NCBI RefSeq assembly: GCF_002001105.1
Contig: NZ_MUNP01000059.1
Span: forward strand, 1 to 64,000
Source: Rhodanobacter sp. C06
GTDB taxonomy: Bacteria; Pseudomonadota; Gammaproteobacteria; Xanthomonadales; Rhodanobacteraceae
Reading direction: 5' to 3'
DNA length: 64,000 nt
Below are positions 9,301-18,132 of this stretch, in pieces (the stretch's first letter is position 1; every line of letters starts with the position of its first letter). The notes under the pieces were generated by a model. It saw only the letters and a program-made list of their open reading frames with translations, was not told the DNA's origin and made no database searches. The position numbers and the translations under genes are program-made.

Positions 9301-9388
9301 ATCAGGAAGGTTTGCAACCGGCGCCGCAGGTACGTGGCTGCTTGCCGTACACCCGACCTGCGGCTACCCGGCTGCAAGCCTTCCTGAT
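9301..9388. repeat. Nested long inverted repeat between convergent genes
   Basis: The outer arms 9301-9321 and 9368-9388 pair at 19 of 21 positions. Just inside, GCCGCAGGT at 9323-9331 pairs perfectly with ACCTGCGGC at 9356-9364, so an RNA or single strand could fold into one hairpin of about 88 nt. It lies between the 3' ends of the 7-TM gene and the leftward TonB-like gene. There is no T-run. Candidates are a bidirectional transcription stop, a MITE/REP-type element or a structured RNA. Confidence 0.7.
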
Positions 9389-9457
9389 CTCACGCGACTA
9401 TCTGTGACTGTCGGTACGCGCCGTGGTTCCCGGATGGAAAACACCGGGAAGCGCACA

Positions 9458-10453
9458 TCAGTGCAAACCCCTGCTCGCGGAAGCCGCCGGCGTAGCCGAT
9501 TCGGCAGCTGCGCGCCTGGATGTATCGGCCGGGCACCAGGTCTTGAGGCGCTTGCCTGCGCGGAACAGATCGATGCATTCACGCATCTCGGCCTTGAAGG
9601 CCAGGTCGGGCGTGTCGATCGGGCAGCCATACGACAGTGGCTTGGTGTCGTTGTACTCGGCGATGCAGGTCGACAGCGGCGGCGACTGGATCGGATGTGG
9701 GTCGCCGACCAGCGACGGTGGCGGCAGGTTGAGGCGCTCGTCGCCTTCCTTGGGCGAAGGGGGTATGGGAGGCACGCCGCACAGCAGGTCGGAAGCCGTA
9801 CTGCGCTTGGCGGGATCGCACACGCTTTTGGCGATCGCCTTGATCGCATCGCCGATATGGCGACCCACCGCGCCACCGGCCGTCTCGTTCGGCGGCGGGA
9901 AATATTTTTCGAAACGGGTGGCCTTGTAGTGCATGCGGTTGCTGTCGTGCTGCATGATCCGGCGGTCGTCCGCGGGCTTGGCCGGTTTGGCCTTGGCGCT
10001 GGTGCTTGCCGAGTAGTCCGTCACCGCGGGCGCTAGCCGTATCGAACCATCCTTGGCGAACAGACTGCTGGCGGCCTGGGTGGAAGCTGCTGGCGCAGGT
10101 GCCGCTTTATGATCCTGCACGACCATCGCGTCACGACGCGGCTTCTCCTGCGACACGGGACGCACGCGTGGGGTTGCCGTCTGCCGCGGCGGCACCAACT
10201 GGGGCAGCGCGGGTGGTGCAGGCGGCGGCGTGCTGACATGATCCAGCAGGCGCACGACCAGCACCTGATCGCCATCGACAGGCACCACCGCCAGATGCTG
10301 CGGCCTGGGCTGCACCGCGTACCACAGCATCAGTACGAACAGTGCGTGCAGCGCCAACACCAAAGCCAGCACGAGCACCCGCGCCTGGCGCGTCAGCGCC
10401 GGCTGTCGCCAGCCCTGGTGACCCAAGGTCGCGCGCGTATCGCTGTCCAGCAA
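9458..10453 (-). CDS. TonB-like proline-rich envelope protein of unknown function
   Basis: 331 residues. One N-terminal membrane helix (about residues 26-47) is followed by a Pro/Ala-rich periplasmic spacer (about 75-130) and a C-terminal part with several cysteines (SVCDPAKR, DLLCGVPP, STCIAEY, YGCPIDTP, RECIDLF, TWCPAD) that could form disulfides. The layout recalls TonB or colicin-import proteins, but I do not recognise a TonB C-terminal domain. The start is uncertain: the frame has no ATG or GTG before the helix, so the TTG at 10453 is used. There are no ExbB/ExbD genes nearby. Function unknown. Confidence 0.6.
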   Translation of the reverse strand: MLDSDTRATLGHQGWRQPALTRQARVLVLALVLALHALFVLMLWYAVQPRPQHLAVVPVDGDQVLVVRLLDHVSTPPPAPPALPQLVPPRQTATPRVRPVSQEKPRRDAMVVQDHKAAPAPAASTQAASSLFAKDGSIRLAPAVTDYSASTSAKAKPAKPADDRRIMQHDSNRMHYKATRFEKYFPPPNETAGGAVGRHIGDAIKAIAKSVCDPAKRSTASDLLCGVPPIPPSPKEGDERLNLPPPSLVGDPHPIQSPPLSTCIAEYNDTKPLSYGCPIDTPDLAFKAEMRECIDLFRAGKRLKTWCPADTSRRAAAESATPAASASRGLH

Positions 10454-10879
10454 GGCCAGACCGCGCGCACGATCCCGCTCCCGTTGATGTCGGCCCTGCC
10501 CGGAACGTTCGATGACACCGCCTCATTCAAGCCAACGATCCACACAAAACCTGCGCCTGCCGTCGGCGCGTGTTCCGGCCAGTCGTCGGTAGACAGGCTC
10601 CTTCGTCCGGGGTTCCCTCATCGAGGGAGCCGTAGACGGGGTCGAGGTTGAATGCGCTCCGGCTTGGCGTCCGGGGCGCCGTGGGTGCTGGCGGATGGCG
10701 ATTGATGCGTCATCGCCGGCGGCTTGTTTGAGCCACGCCCGGCAAGTATCGGCGCACACCCGCGGCGCTCCCATCGCGATGAAGCAGGGTAGGGTGTCCT
10801 CGATGAGTCTTCGCGACATGCCAGGTTGGCGTGCATGCTGGCGGCGAACTACCGCATCACTCAAGCAGGGGCATTGCTC
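10454..10879. other. Divergent intergenic region
   Basis: About 426 bases between the TonB-like gene and the NAD(P)-binding gene. Only short overlapping frames without ribosome sites occur. An AGGGG patch lies 11 bases before 10880. No clear promoter, hairpin or repeat was found by eye. Confidence 0.4.
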
Positions 10880-11557
10880 ATGAAGCAGAATTTCGCCGCA
10901 ATCGTCCTCGGTGGTACCGGGCAAGTCGGTGGTGCCGCCGTCGCGGAGCTGTTGGCCATTCCGGAATGCCGGGAAGTGGTGATGGTCACCAGAAAGCCCA
11001 TTGCGGCGCGATCGAGGGTGCGCAACGTCGTTCTCGATACCGGCGCTGACGATTTTGCCGGGCGCACTGCCGCCCTTGCCCGCGAAGTTTCCAGCCAAGG
11101 CCCCGTCAGCGCGGTGAGCTGCGTGGGTGTCGGTTCGGGATCGGCACGCTGGAGCGAAGAAGCATTGCAACGGCTTGAACTCGGCGTCGTCGGCGCCTTT
11201 GCGCGCGGCTGCCGTGACGCCGGCATCGCCCAGTTCTGCCTGCTTTCCGCAGCAGGAAGCTCAGCCCGCAGCCGGTTTCGCTATGCCCGCGTCATGGGCA
11301 TGAAGGAAGACACCGTGCGCAACATCGGCTTTGCCCGTCTCGCCATCTTTCGCCCCGGCATCATCGTCGGCAACGCCGATACCCTGGCCTGGGTCGGTTG
11401 GTTGGGAAGCATCGTGCCCGGGTCGTTCGGCAATATCGATCAGCGGATACTCGGTCGCTCAATCGCCGCAGAGGTGGCTTTGCACCATCGGGAAGTCGGC
11501 CAAGTCATCTACGAAAATGCAGCAATGAAAAAACTCGTTGCGCGGGTTCAAGGCTAG
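10880..11557 (+). CDS. NAD(P)-binding Rossmann protein (HTATIP2/YbjT-like, atypical SDR)
   Basis: 225 residues from the ATG at 10880, which has a CAGGGGC ribosome site; an in-frame ATG at 10826 would add 18 residues without support. The N-terminus has the nucleotide-binding motif VLGGTGQVGGAAV. The middle segment (AGIAQFCLLSAAGSS, then RYARVMGMKE) matches the atypical SDR group that includes human HTATIP2/TIP30 and bacterial YbjT-like proteins: a YxxxK-like RYARVMGMK and the later FRPGIIVG segment. The family binds NADPH; the substrates are not known. It stands alone, with the broken mtfA gene convergent downstream. Confidence 0.75.
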   Translation: MKQNFAAIVLGGTGQVGGAAVAELLAIPECREVVMVTRKPIAARSRVRNVVLDTGADDFAGRTAALAREVSSQGPVSAVSCVGVGSGSARWSEEALQRLELGVVGAFARGCRDAGIAQFCLLSAAGSSARSRFRYARVMGMKEDTVRNIGFARLAIFRPGIIVGNADTLAWVGWLGSIVPGSFGNIDQRILGRSIAAEVALHHREVGQVIYENAAMKKLVARVQG

Positions 11558-11599
11558 CCAGCCCGGTCGGAACCCCTTGTGCGCGTGAACGCCGGGCGC

Positions 11600-12355
11600 T
11601 CAGAACGGGTGCTGCCGGTAAAACTGCTCAAGCTGTCGATAGACGTCCGGCAGATGCTCGCGCAAGGTGGCCGGTGCCTCGAAAAACTGCTCGCTGGCCA
11701 CCGCGAAGAATTCGGCCGGGCTCTCCAGCGCATACGGGTCGATCGGCAACTCGACTCCGTTGCGCCGGTCTTACTGCAGGCGATCCCACGCGGCCGAGAA
11801 CACCCGCGTCCACACGCGGCGATCCATGCGCCGGTGCAGGGGCGGGAAACCGTTGGCGTCGCCGTTGAGCATGTCGAGCTTGTGGGCCATCTCGTGGATG
11901 ACCACGTTGTGCCCCGGCCGCCTGCCGCCGTGCAGCACGTCCTCCCACGACACGATCACCGGCCCGCGTCCCCACGCCTCGCCGGCCATCACGGTGTGGG
12001 TCTGGTGCTCCACGCCAGCGGCATCGGTGTGCGTGCGGCCGGGAATGAACGCGCCGGGATAGACGATGAGGCTGTGCCAGCCGTCGTACCAGTCGAGTCC
12101 CAGTTTCAGGATGGGCAGGCAGGCGTGGGTCGCGAGCAGCACGCGGTCGGCGTCGTCCAGTTCCAGCCCCTTGACGGGCTCCAGCGACTTGCGCTCCAGG
12201 AACAGCGTGGCCAGCACACGCAGCGTGGCCTGGTCGGAGGCGCCCAGTCGGCGTGCCGGTGCGCAGCGCCGCAGCGCGTCCTGCCAAAGCGCCTCTGCGA
12301 TCGGGTGCCGGGCAACGATGCGCCGTGCCCGCCAGTTTCTGATCAGGTTGAACAT
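11600..12355 (-). pseudogene. mtfA: MtfA-type zinc peptidase gene interrupted by an in-frame TAA
   Basis: From the ATG at 12355 the frame encodes the M90/MtfA family: FNLIRNWRARRIV at the N-terminus and the zinc motif HEMAH at about residue 154, within VVIHEMAHKLDMLNGDANGF. A TAA at 11773-11771 (codon 195, after AWDRLQ) stops it. The same frame then continues with clearly family-like sequence, including SPAEFFAVASEQFFE, and ends at TGA 11600. Without the TAA the product would be about 250 residues, normal for MtfA. In enterobacteria MtfA binds the repressor Mlc and affects glucose uptake. The conserved tail shows the lesion is recent, a sequencing error, or a read-through site. An alternative start lies at 12394. 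Confidence 0.8.
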
Positions 12356-12493
12356 GCTCGGCCGGGGCGACTCATCGGGAACGTGGCGGGTCAAGCCCAG
12401 CCCTGCGAGCCAGCGGGCGCGGGCGAGGCCTTGCGGGGTGGTTCGCCCTGCGCGTCGTCATGGGCGGCGACGCGTGCTTGGTCGCGGCACGGC

Positions 12494-13006
12494 TCAATCG
12501 GCCGTGCCTCCCTTCTGCGGCAGGCGCCAGCCTGGTCGCGGGTAGTGGCAGGTGTAGCCGCCGGGGTAGTGCTGCAGGTAGTCCTGGTGCTCTGGTTCGG
12601 CCTCCCAGAAATCGCCCGCCGGCGCGACTTCGGTCACCGCCTTGCCGGGCCACAGGCCGGAGGCGTCCACGTCGGCGATGGTTTCCTCGGCGATGCGTTT
12701 CTGCGCATCGCCGGTATAGAGGATCATCGAGCGGTACGAGCTGCCGCGGTCGTTGCCTTGCCGGTTCGGCGTGCTGGGGTCGTGGATCTGGAAGAAGAAT
12801 TCCAGCAGCGCGCGGTAGCTCGTGCGCGCGGGGTCGAACACGATCTCCACCGCCTCGGCATGCGTGCCGTGGTGGCGGTAGGTGGCGTTCGGCACGTCGC
12901 CGCCGGCGTAGCCCACGCGGGTGGAGAGCACGCCCGGTTGCCGCCGGATCAGCTCCTGCATGCCCCAGAAGCAGCCGCCGGCGAGGATGGCGCGTTCGCT
13001 GCTCAT
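12494..13006 (-). CDS. msrA: Peptide methionine (S)-S-oxide reductase MsrA
   Basis: 170 residues, normal length for a compact MsrA. The catalytic motif GCFWG is at residues 11-15, with nucleophile Cys12. [31 protein letters not shown] and YRSMILY follow in family order. The enzyme reduces the S epimer of methionine sulfoxide, using thioredoxin. Its ATG overlaps the msrB stop (ATGA), so the two are translated together and cover both sulfoxide epimers. There is no signal peptide, so it acts in the cytoplasm. Confidence 0.93.
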   Translation of the reverse strand: MSSERAILAGGCFWGMQELIRRQPGVLSTRVGYAGGDVPNATYRHHGTHAEAVEIVFDPARTSYRALLEFFFQIHDPSTPNRQGNDRGSSYRSMILYTGDAQKRIAEETIADVDASGLWPGKAVTEVAPAGDFWEAEPEHQDYLQHYPGGYTCHYPRPGWRLPQKGGTAD

Positions 13007-13452
13007 CGCGCGTCCTCCACCTGGTCGAGGTAGTGGCCGTAGCCTTCGGCCGCCATCGCCTCGCGCGGTATGAAGCGCAGCGAGGCGGAGTTGATGCAGT
13101 AGCGCAGGCCGCCGCGCTCGCGCGGGCCGTCGGGGAAGACGTGGCCGAGGTGGCTGTCGCCGTGCGCGGAGCGCACCTCGGTGCGGATCATGCCGTGCGA
13201 GGTGTCGCGCAGTTCCTGCACGCTGGCCGGTTCGATCGGCTTGGTGAAGCTGGGCCAGCCGCAGTGCGAATCGAACTTGTCGGAGGACGCGAACAGCGGC
13301 TCGCCGGACACCACGTCGACGTAGATGCCGGCCGCCGAGTGGTGCAGGTACTCGCCGGTGCCGGGGTGTTCGGTGGCGCCCTGCTGGGTCACCCGATATT
13401 GCTCGGGGCTGAGCCCGGCCAGTGCTTCAGGCGTCTTGCGGTAGGTAGTCAT
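13003..13452 (-). CDS. msrB: Peptide methionine (R)-S-oxide reductase MsrB (zinc-less type)
   Basis: 149 residues from the ATG at 13452, which has a GGAG ribosome site. MsrB signatures: [10 protein letters not shown] (Cys64), [23 protein letters not shown] and the active-site [11 protein letters not shown] (Cys119). The two CxxC pairs that hold zinc in E. coli MsrB are absent here; the matching positions read VDVVSG and SAHGDS. This places it in the zinc-free group in which Cys64 probably acts as resolving cysteine. It is the first gene of an msrB-msrA operon with a 4-base overlap. Upstream in-frame ATG 13506 is not needed. Confidence 0.93.
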   Translation of the reverse strand: MTTYRKTPEALAGLSPEQYRVTQQGATEHPGTGEYLHHSAAGIYVDVVSGEPLFASSDKFDSHCGWPSFTKPIEPASVQELRDTSHGMIRTEVRSAHGDSHLGHVFPDGPRERGGLRYCINSASLRFIPREAMAAEGYGHYLDQVEDAR

Positions 13453-13611
13453 GGTGGTCTCCGGCGGTGGGACTGGGTCATAGATGGTGGCGTTTGCGGC
13501 GAGCAAAAGAGGGTGCGGCCACGTGCGCCGGTACCCGCTCGGTCTTTGCTACAGTCCGCCGACCATGCCACGGGCGCGGCGGCGTTCGGTGGCGGCCAAG
13601 GGAGAATCGTC

Positions 13612-14571
13612 ATGCATCGTGTTGCGGTCACCATCGCCTGCTCGTTTGTCCTCGCCGGCATGCTCGGCCTGGCGCCCACGCGGATCCGCGCGGCACCGGC
13701 TGCGGACAAACCCGTCGTCGCGGCCCCCAAGGCGGGCGACCGGGCGGAAATGCAGGTCATGCAGATCCCCAGCCACGGCGCGTTGATGAATGCGATGGTC
13801 TACGTCGCCGCCGGCGCCGGGCCACATCCGGCGGTGATCCTGCTGCACGGCTTCCCGGGCTACGAGCGCAACCTCGACCTGGCGCAGGACATGCGCCGCG
13901 CCGGCTGGGACGTGCTGTACTTCAACTATCGCGGCGCATGGGGTACGCCGGGCGACTTCTCGTTCTCGCACGGCATCGAGGACACCGCGGCCGCGCTGGC
14001 CTACCTGCGCCAGCCCGGCGTCGCCGAGAAGCTGCGGCTCGATCCGCGCCGCATCGTGCTGATCGGCCACAGCATGGGTGGCTTCATGGCGGTGCAGGCG
14101 GCGGCCAACGATCCGGCCATCAAGGCCTTCGCCACGATTTCCGCCGCCGACCTGGGTGGACGCATGCAATCGCTGCGAGCCACGACGGGCGACCATGACG
14201 CGATCGTCCGTGTCGGCAAGCTGCTCGCCGGTGAAGGCATGGCGCCGCTGGCCGGCTGCACCCCGGAAGGCCTGGCCAGCGAACTGCTGCAGCACGCCGC
14301 CGCCTGGTCGTTCCATGCCAAGGTCGGCGCGTTGAAAAACCGCAGCGTGCTCGTGGTCACCTCCGACGATGGCCTGGCCACGGACAACGATGCCTTCGCC
14401 GATGCCTTGCGCAAGGCGGGCGACATCCGCGTGAGCACCATGCACCTGCCGACCGACCATGCCTATTCCGACCAGCGCCTCGAACTGTCGAAGACGGTGC
14501 TGGCCTGGTTGGCGGGCTTGCCGAACCAGGTCGACGCGGCGGGGAGCGTGGCACCCCAACGCGGACGATGA
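13612..14571 (+). CDS. Secreted alpha/beta hydrolase
   Basis: 319 residues with a Sec signal peptide (about residues 1-28, ending ...RIRAAPA). Core motifs of the alpha/beta hydrolase fold: oxyanion segment LLHGFPGYERN, a YFNYRGAWGTPG strand, nucleophile elbow GHSMGG with Ser154, and a late THMLPTDHAYSD-like segment whose His is the likely catalytic base (residues MHLPTDHAYSD). This is the dienelactone/BAAT-like peptidase-esterase type. The ribosome site GGGAGA is 8 bases upstream. It runs divergently from msrB. Periplasmic action is inferred and the substrate is unknown. Confidence 0.8.
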   Translation: MHRVAVTIACSFVLAGMLGLAPTRIRAAPAADKPVVAAPKAGDRAEMQVMQIPSHGALMNAMVYVAAGAGPHPAVILLHGFPGYERNLDLAQDMRRAGWDVLYFNYRGAWGTPGDFSFSHGIEDTAAALAYLRQPGVAEKLRLDPRRIVLIGHSMGGFMAVQAAANDPAIKAFATISAADLGGRMQSLRATTGDHDAIVRVGKLLAGEGMAPLAGCTPEGLASELLQHAAAWSFHAKVGALKNRSVLVVTSDDGLATDNDAFADALRKAGDIRVSTMHLPTDHAYSDQRLELSKTVLAWLAGLPNQVDAAGSVAPQRGR

Positions 14572-14633
14572 TCCGTGAGTAGGCGCAACGAGTCGATCCG
14601 TCCTTCCGGAGCCGCGTCTTGCAGGCGAACCTG

Positions 14634-15152
14634 ATGCCGGCATGGTCGACGATCGTCGTGATGGGCGTTTCCGGCAGCGGCAAGAGCCATGTCGGCGCGG
14701 CGCTGGCGCGTACGTGCGGCATGGACTTCGTGGAAGGCGACGGACTGCATCCCGCGGCGAACATCGCGAAGATGAGCGCCGGCATACCGCTGGACGACGC
14801 GGATCGCCAGCCATGGCTCGAGGCGGTCGCCGCGGCGATCGCGAGGCACCGCGGGCAGGGCGTGGTGCTCGCCTGCTCCGCGTTGCGCCGCGCGTACCGC
14901 GATGTGCTGCGTGGGGCAGACCCGGCATTGCGGCTGCTCTATCTGCGCGTGCCGCACGACGAACTCGCGCGCCGCCTGCGCGAGCGGAAGCATTTCATGC
15001 CGGCGAGCCTGCTCGACAGCCAACTGGCGACGCTGGAGGAACCCGCCGCGGACGAGCGTGCGGTCGTGCTGGATGCCGGTGCCGACCTGGCCGCCACGGT
15101 CGCCGTGGCCAGGCAGGCGCTGTCGATGCCGGCGCGGCCGGGCCGAGGCTGA
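14634..15152 (+). CDS. gntK: Gluconokinase
   Basis: 172 residues from the ATG at 14634 (a TTG at 14619 is an alternative). The P-loop GVSGSGKS is at residues 11-18. FVEGDGLHP, NIAKMSAGIPLDDADRQPWL, CSALRRAYRDVLR and the substrate segment RKHFMPASLLDSQLATLE match GntK-type carbohydrate kinases closely. It phosphorylates D-gluconate to 6-phosphogluconate for the Entner-Doudoroff or pentose-phosphate route. No gluconate permease or gntR is adjacent. A degraded partial copy of this gene lies at 28749-28955, which shows past duplication in this genome or arrival of a second gntK. Confidence 0.9.
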   Translation: MPAWSTIVVMGVSGSGKSHVGAALARTCGMDFVEGDGLHPAANIAKMSAGIPLDDADRQPWLEAVAAAIARHRGQGVVLACSALRRAYRDVLRGADPALRLLYLRVPHDELARRLRERKHFMPASLLDSQLATLEEPAADERAVVLDAGADLAATVAVARQALSMPARPGRG

Positions 15153-15226
15153 GAGCCTTTCCAACCCCTTGTCGAGTTCGGACCTGGCCGTCCGTCGTGA
15201 CGGCAAGACCGGAATGGAGATACCCG

Positions 15227-15760
15227 ATGGCGAAGCTCGTGTTCGAAAGGAACCAGTCCCTGGATGGCTACGTCGACCACCAGGCGTTCGGGCCTCCCGA
15301 TCCGTCGCTCTTTCGTCACTTCACGGAGCGGGTACGCGACCTGGCGGGCATGGTGTACGGCCGCGCCATGTACGAGGTCATGCGTTACTGGGACGATGAC
15401 CTTCCGGATTGGGACGCAGCGGAACGCGAGTACGCGGTGGCATGGCGCAACCAGCCGAAATGGGTCGTGTCGCGCACCCTGAAATCGGTCGGCCCGAACG
15501 CCACCCTGGTCGCCGATGACATCGAGGCGGCGTTGCGGAAACTGAAGGGCGAACTCGCCGGCGAAATCGAAGTCGCCGGACCGGGCCTGGCGCAAAGCGT
15601 GGCCGAGCTTGGCCTCATCGACGAATACCGGATCTACCTCCACCCCGTCGTGCTGGGTCGCGGCAAGCCGTTCTTCGCGGGCCCGCGACCGCGGCTGCGC
15701 CTCGTGGCCAGCGATTTGATCGTCGAGGACGTGATCAGGTTGACCTACGTTCCTGCCTGA
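15227..15760 (+). CDS. RibD C-terminal/dihydrofolate reductase-like protein
   Basis: 177 residues from the ATG at 15227, with a GGAGA ribosome site. It shows the pattern of the small RibD-C/DHFR-fold family: N-terminal FERNQSLDGYVDH, middle VYGRAMYEVMRYW, then WVVSRTLKSVGPNATL, EIEVAGPGLAQSVAELGLIDEYRIYLHPVVLGRGKPFF. Members bind NADPH; few have a proven reaction, so it should not be called folA. It lies 74 bases after gntK in the same direction and may be co-transcribed. A different, truncated relative is at 29042-29428. Confidence 0.85.
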   Translation: MAKLVFERNQSLDGYVDHQAFGPPDPSLFRHFTERVRDLAGMVYGRAMYEVMRYWDDDLPDWDAAEREYAVAWRNQPKWVVSRTLKSVGPNATLVADDIEAALRKLKGELAGEIEVAGPGLAQSVAELGLIDEYRIYLHPVVLGRGKPFFAGPRPRLRLVASDLIVEDVIRLTYVPA

Positions 15761-15799
15761 TGGCGCGATGCGAGCGGTGCCGGCGCGTCGCGATGCGCC

Positions 15800-18067
15800 T
15801 CACAGTGCGGGATCGGTCACGCAGGGTTGCGGCACGCCGGTCGGCGACGCATCCGCAGCCCAGGCAGCTGCTGCCAGTGTCAGCTTGCCTTCACCCTGGA
15901 ACGACAACGCCGAATGCCCCAGCCGCAACTGGTAGTCGCCGGCCGGTTGCTGCCAGCGCTGGCTCTTGCCGTCGAAGTCCACCAGCAGGCGCGGGTCGGC
16001 GTTGACGGTGAGGTGCGCGGATTGGCCGGGCTTCAGGCTGACGCGGCACCAGCCGGCCAGTCGCCGCACCCGGTTGGAACCGGGCAGGGTGACGTAGAGC
16101 TGCGGCACGTCCACGCCCGCGCGAGAACCGCGGTTGGTCACGGTGAACGAAGCGGTGACCTTGCCGTTCGCCACCTGCGGCGCAAAACCGCTGTAGTCGA
16201 AGTGCGTGTAGGTCAGCCCGTAGCCGAACGGGAACAGCGGTTCGAGGTGCTGGCGCTGGTACCAGCGGTAGCCCACGTCGGCGCCTTCGATGTTGTAGTC
16301 CACTTCCTGCGCCGGTTGGCCTTGCGGCGTCAGGCCGATGGAAGCCAGGCCTGCGCCGGGGATGGTCGGGCGCGGCAGCTGCGATTCGCTGCGCGGCCAG
16401 GTCACCGGCAGGCGACCGGACGGATCGACTTCGCCGTACAGCAGCCGCGCGATCGCCTCGCCGCCGGCCGCGCCGGGGTACCACGCTTCCAGCACGGCGC
16501 CGACCCGATCCAGCCACGGCATAGCGACCGGGCCGTTGTTCTCCAGCACCACGATGGTGTGCGGATTGGCCTTGGCCACCGCCGCCACCAGCGCGTCCTG
16601 GTTACCGGGCAGGGCGACGTGCGGCACGTCGAAACTTTCCGCCGCCCACTGCTCGACGAACACCACGGCGACCTTCGATTGCGCGGCCAGCTTCGCGGCG
16701 GCGGCGATGTCCTCGCCGCTGGCATAGCTCACCGTGCCGTGCGCGCGTTGCCGGATGGCGGCCAGCGGTGCGGACGGCTGGTAGATGCGCGGGCCTGGCC
16801 AGTCCGTGGGCGCCAGGCCGGGCACTGCGTTGCCTAGCGGCGACTGCACCGCCGAGGAACCGCCGCCGGTCAGCACGCCCTTGTCGGCATGGCCGCCGAT
16901 CACCGCCACGGACTGCGCGGCGGACAGCGGCAGCAGCGCATCCTGGTTGCGCAGCAGCACCGCGCCGGCTTCCTCGGCACGCTGCGCCACCTTGCGGTCG
17001 GCGGCGAAATCGATCGTCGACTGCGTGGCCGGATGGTCCATCACACCGGCCGCGAACAGGCTGCGCAGGATGCGCCGCGCCATGTCGTCGAGGCGCGACT
17101 GCGGCACCTCGCCGGACGCCACCGCGGCACGCAGCGGCTGGTCGAAGTACACCTGCTTGTCGAAGGTCTCGCCGGCGGATTCCTGGTCCAGCCCGGCCAG
17201 CGCGGATTTCGCGCCGCTGTGCACCGCGCCCCAGTCCGACATCACGAAGCCGGGGTAGTGCCAGTCGTGCTTCAGCACCTGGTTGAGCAGCCAGTCGTTC
17301 TCACACGCGTAGACGCTGTTGATGCGGTTGTAGGAGCACATCACCGAGCCGGGCTTGCCGGTGGCGATGGCGATCTCGAACGCGAGCAGGTCGGACTCGC
17401 GCGCGGCGGCGCGGTCGATGTTCGCGCTCAGCGTGGTGCGGTCGGTTTCCAGGTCGTTGAGCGCGTAGTGCTTGATGGTGGAGACGAGGTGCTGGCTCTG
17501 GATGCCGGCGATGGCGTTGCCGACGATCACGCCGGCCAGCAGCGGGTCCTCGCCCGCGTATTCGAAATTACGGCCGTTGCGCGGATCGCGCACCAGGTCC
17601 ACGCCGCCGGCCAGCATCACGTTGAAGCCGCGTCGATGCGCTTCGCCGCCTATCATCGCGCCGCCGGCGTAAGCCACCGCCGGATCGAAACTGGCCGCGG
17701 TGGCGAGGCCCGAGGGCAGGGCGGTGGCGCCGAGCTTGTGCGGCTTGGCCACGCCCAGGCCCGCGTCGCTTTCCTGGATGGCCGGCAGTCCCAGCCGCGC
17801 GATCGCCGGGCCGTAGCCGGCGGAACCCAGCGCACCCGGCGCCATCACGTGGCCGTTCTCGGTGTCGCCGAAATCGACGCGGATCAGGCGGAATTTCTCG
17901 TCCTGCGTCATCGCCTTCAGCACCAGCTCGGCGCGTTGGTCGGGCGACAGCTTCGGGTTCATCCACGGGCGTGCATTGCCGCTCGCGTTCGCGGTTGCGC
18001 ATGTGCCGCCGAATGCCAGCAGGGCCATACCGATGAAGGAAGCTATGCGGGTCTTGTGAAGTGCCAT
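15800..18067 (-). CDS. Secreted GH3 beta-glycosidase
   Basis: 755 residues with a Sec signal (about 1-29). It is a glycoside hydrolase family 3 enzyme: the N-terminal barrel includes LGLPAIQESDAGLG and STIKHYALNDLE, and the nucleophile Asp is in GFVMSDWGA at about residue 278. The second alpha/beta domain holds EEAGAVLLRNQDALLPL and VVFVEQWAAES; GYGLTYTHFDYSGF leads into a C-terminal fibronectin III-like domain. The family removes terminal beta-linked glucose or xylose. It is the last gene of a leftward set: TonB receptor, six-hairpin-type protein, then this, with gaps of 50 and 65 bases. Regulation by the LacI protein encoded at 22993 is inferred. Confidence 0.9.
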   Translation of the reverse strand: MALHKTRIASFIGMALLAFGGTCATANASGNARPWMNPKLSPDQRAELVLKAMTQDEKFRLIRVDFGDTENGHVMAPGALGSAGYGPAIARLGLPAIQESDAGLGVAKPHKLGATALPSGLATAASFDPAVAYAGGAMIGGEAHRRGFNVMLAGGVDLVRDPRNGRNFEYAGEDPLLAGVIVGNAIAGIQSQHLVSTIKHYALNDLETDRTTLSANIDRAAARESDLLAFEIAIATGKPGSVMCSYNRINSVYACENDWLLNQVLKHDWHYPGFVMSDWGAVHSGAKSALAGLDQESAGETFDKQVYFDQPLRAAVASGEVPQSRLDDMARRILRSLFAAGVMDHPATQSTIDFAADRKVAQRAEEAGAVLLRNQDALLPLSAAQSVAVIGGHADKGVLTGGGSSAVQSPLGNAVPGLAPTDWPGPRIYQPSAPLAAIRQRAHGTVSYASGEDIAAAAKLAAQSKVAVVFVEQWAAESFDVPHVALPGNQDALVAAVAKANPHTIVVLENNGPVAMPWLDRVGAVLEAWYPGAAGGEAIARLLYGEVDPSGRLPVTWPRSESQLPRPTIPGAGLASIGLTPQGQPAQEVDYNIEGADVGYRWYQRQHLEPLFPFGYGLTYTHFDYSGFAPQVANGKVTASFTVTNRGSRAGVDVPQLYVTLPGSNRVRRLAGWCRVSLKPGQSAHLTVNADPRLLVDFDGKSQRWQQPAGDYQLRLGHSALSFQGEGKLTLAAAAWAADASPTGVPQPCVTDPAL

Positions 18068-18132
18068 GACGTTCTCTTCGTTTTTGCAAGACATGTGGGA
18101 AGCATGCGCATCGCGGGTGCGCGATGGCAAGC

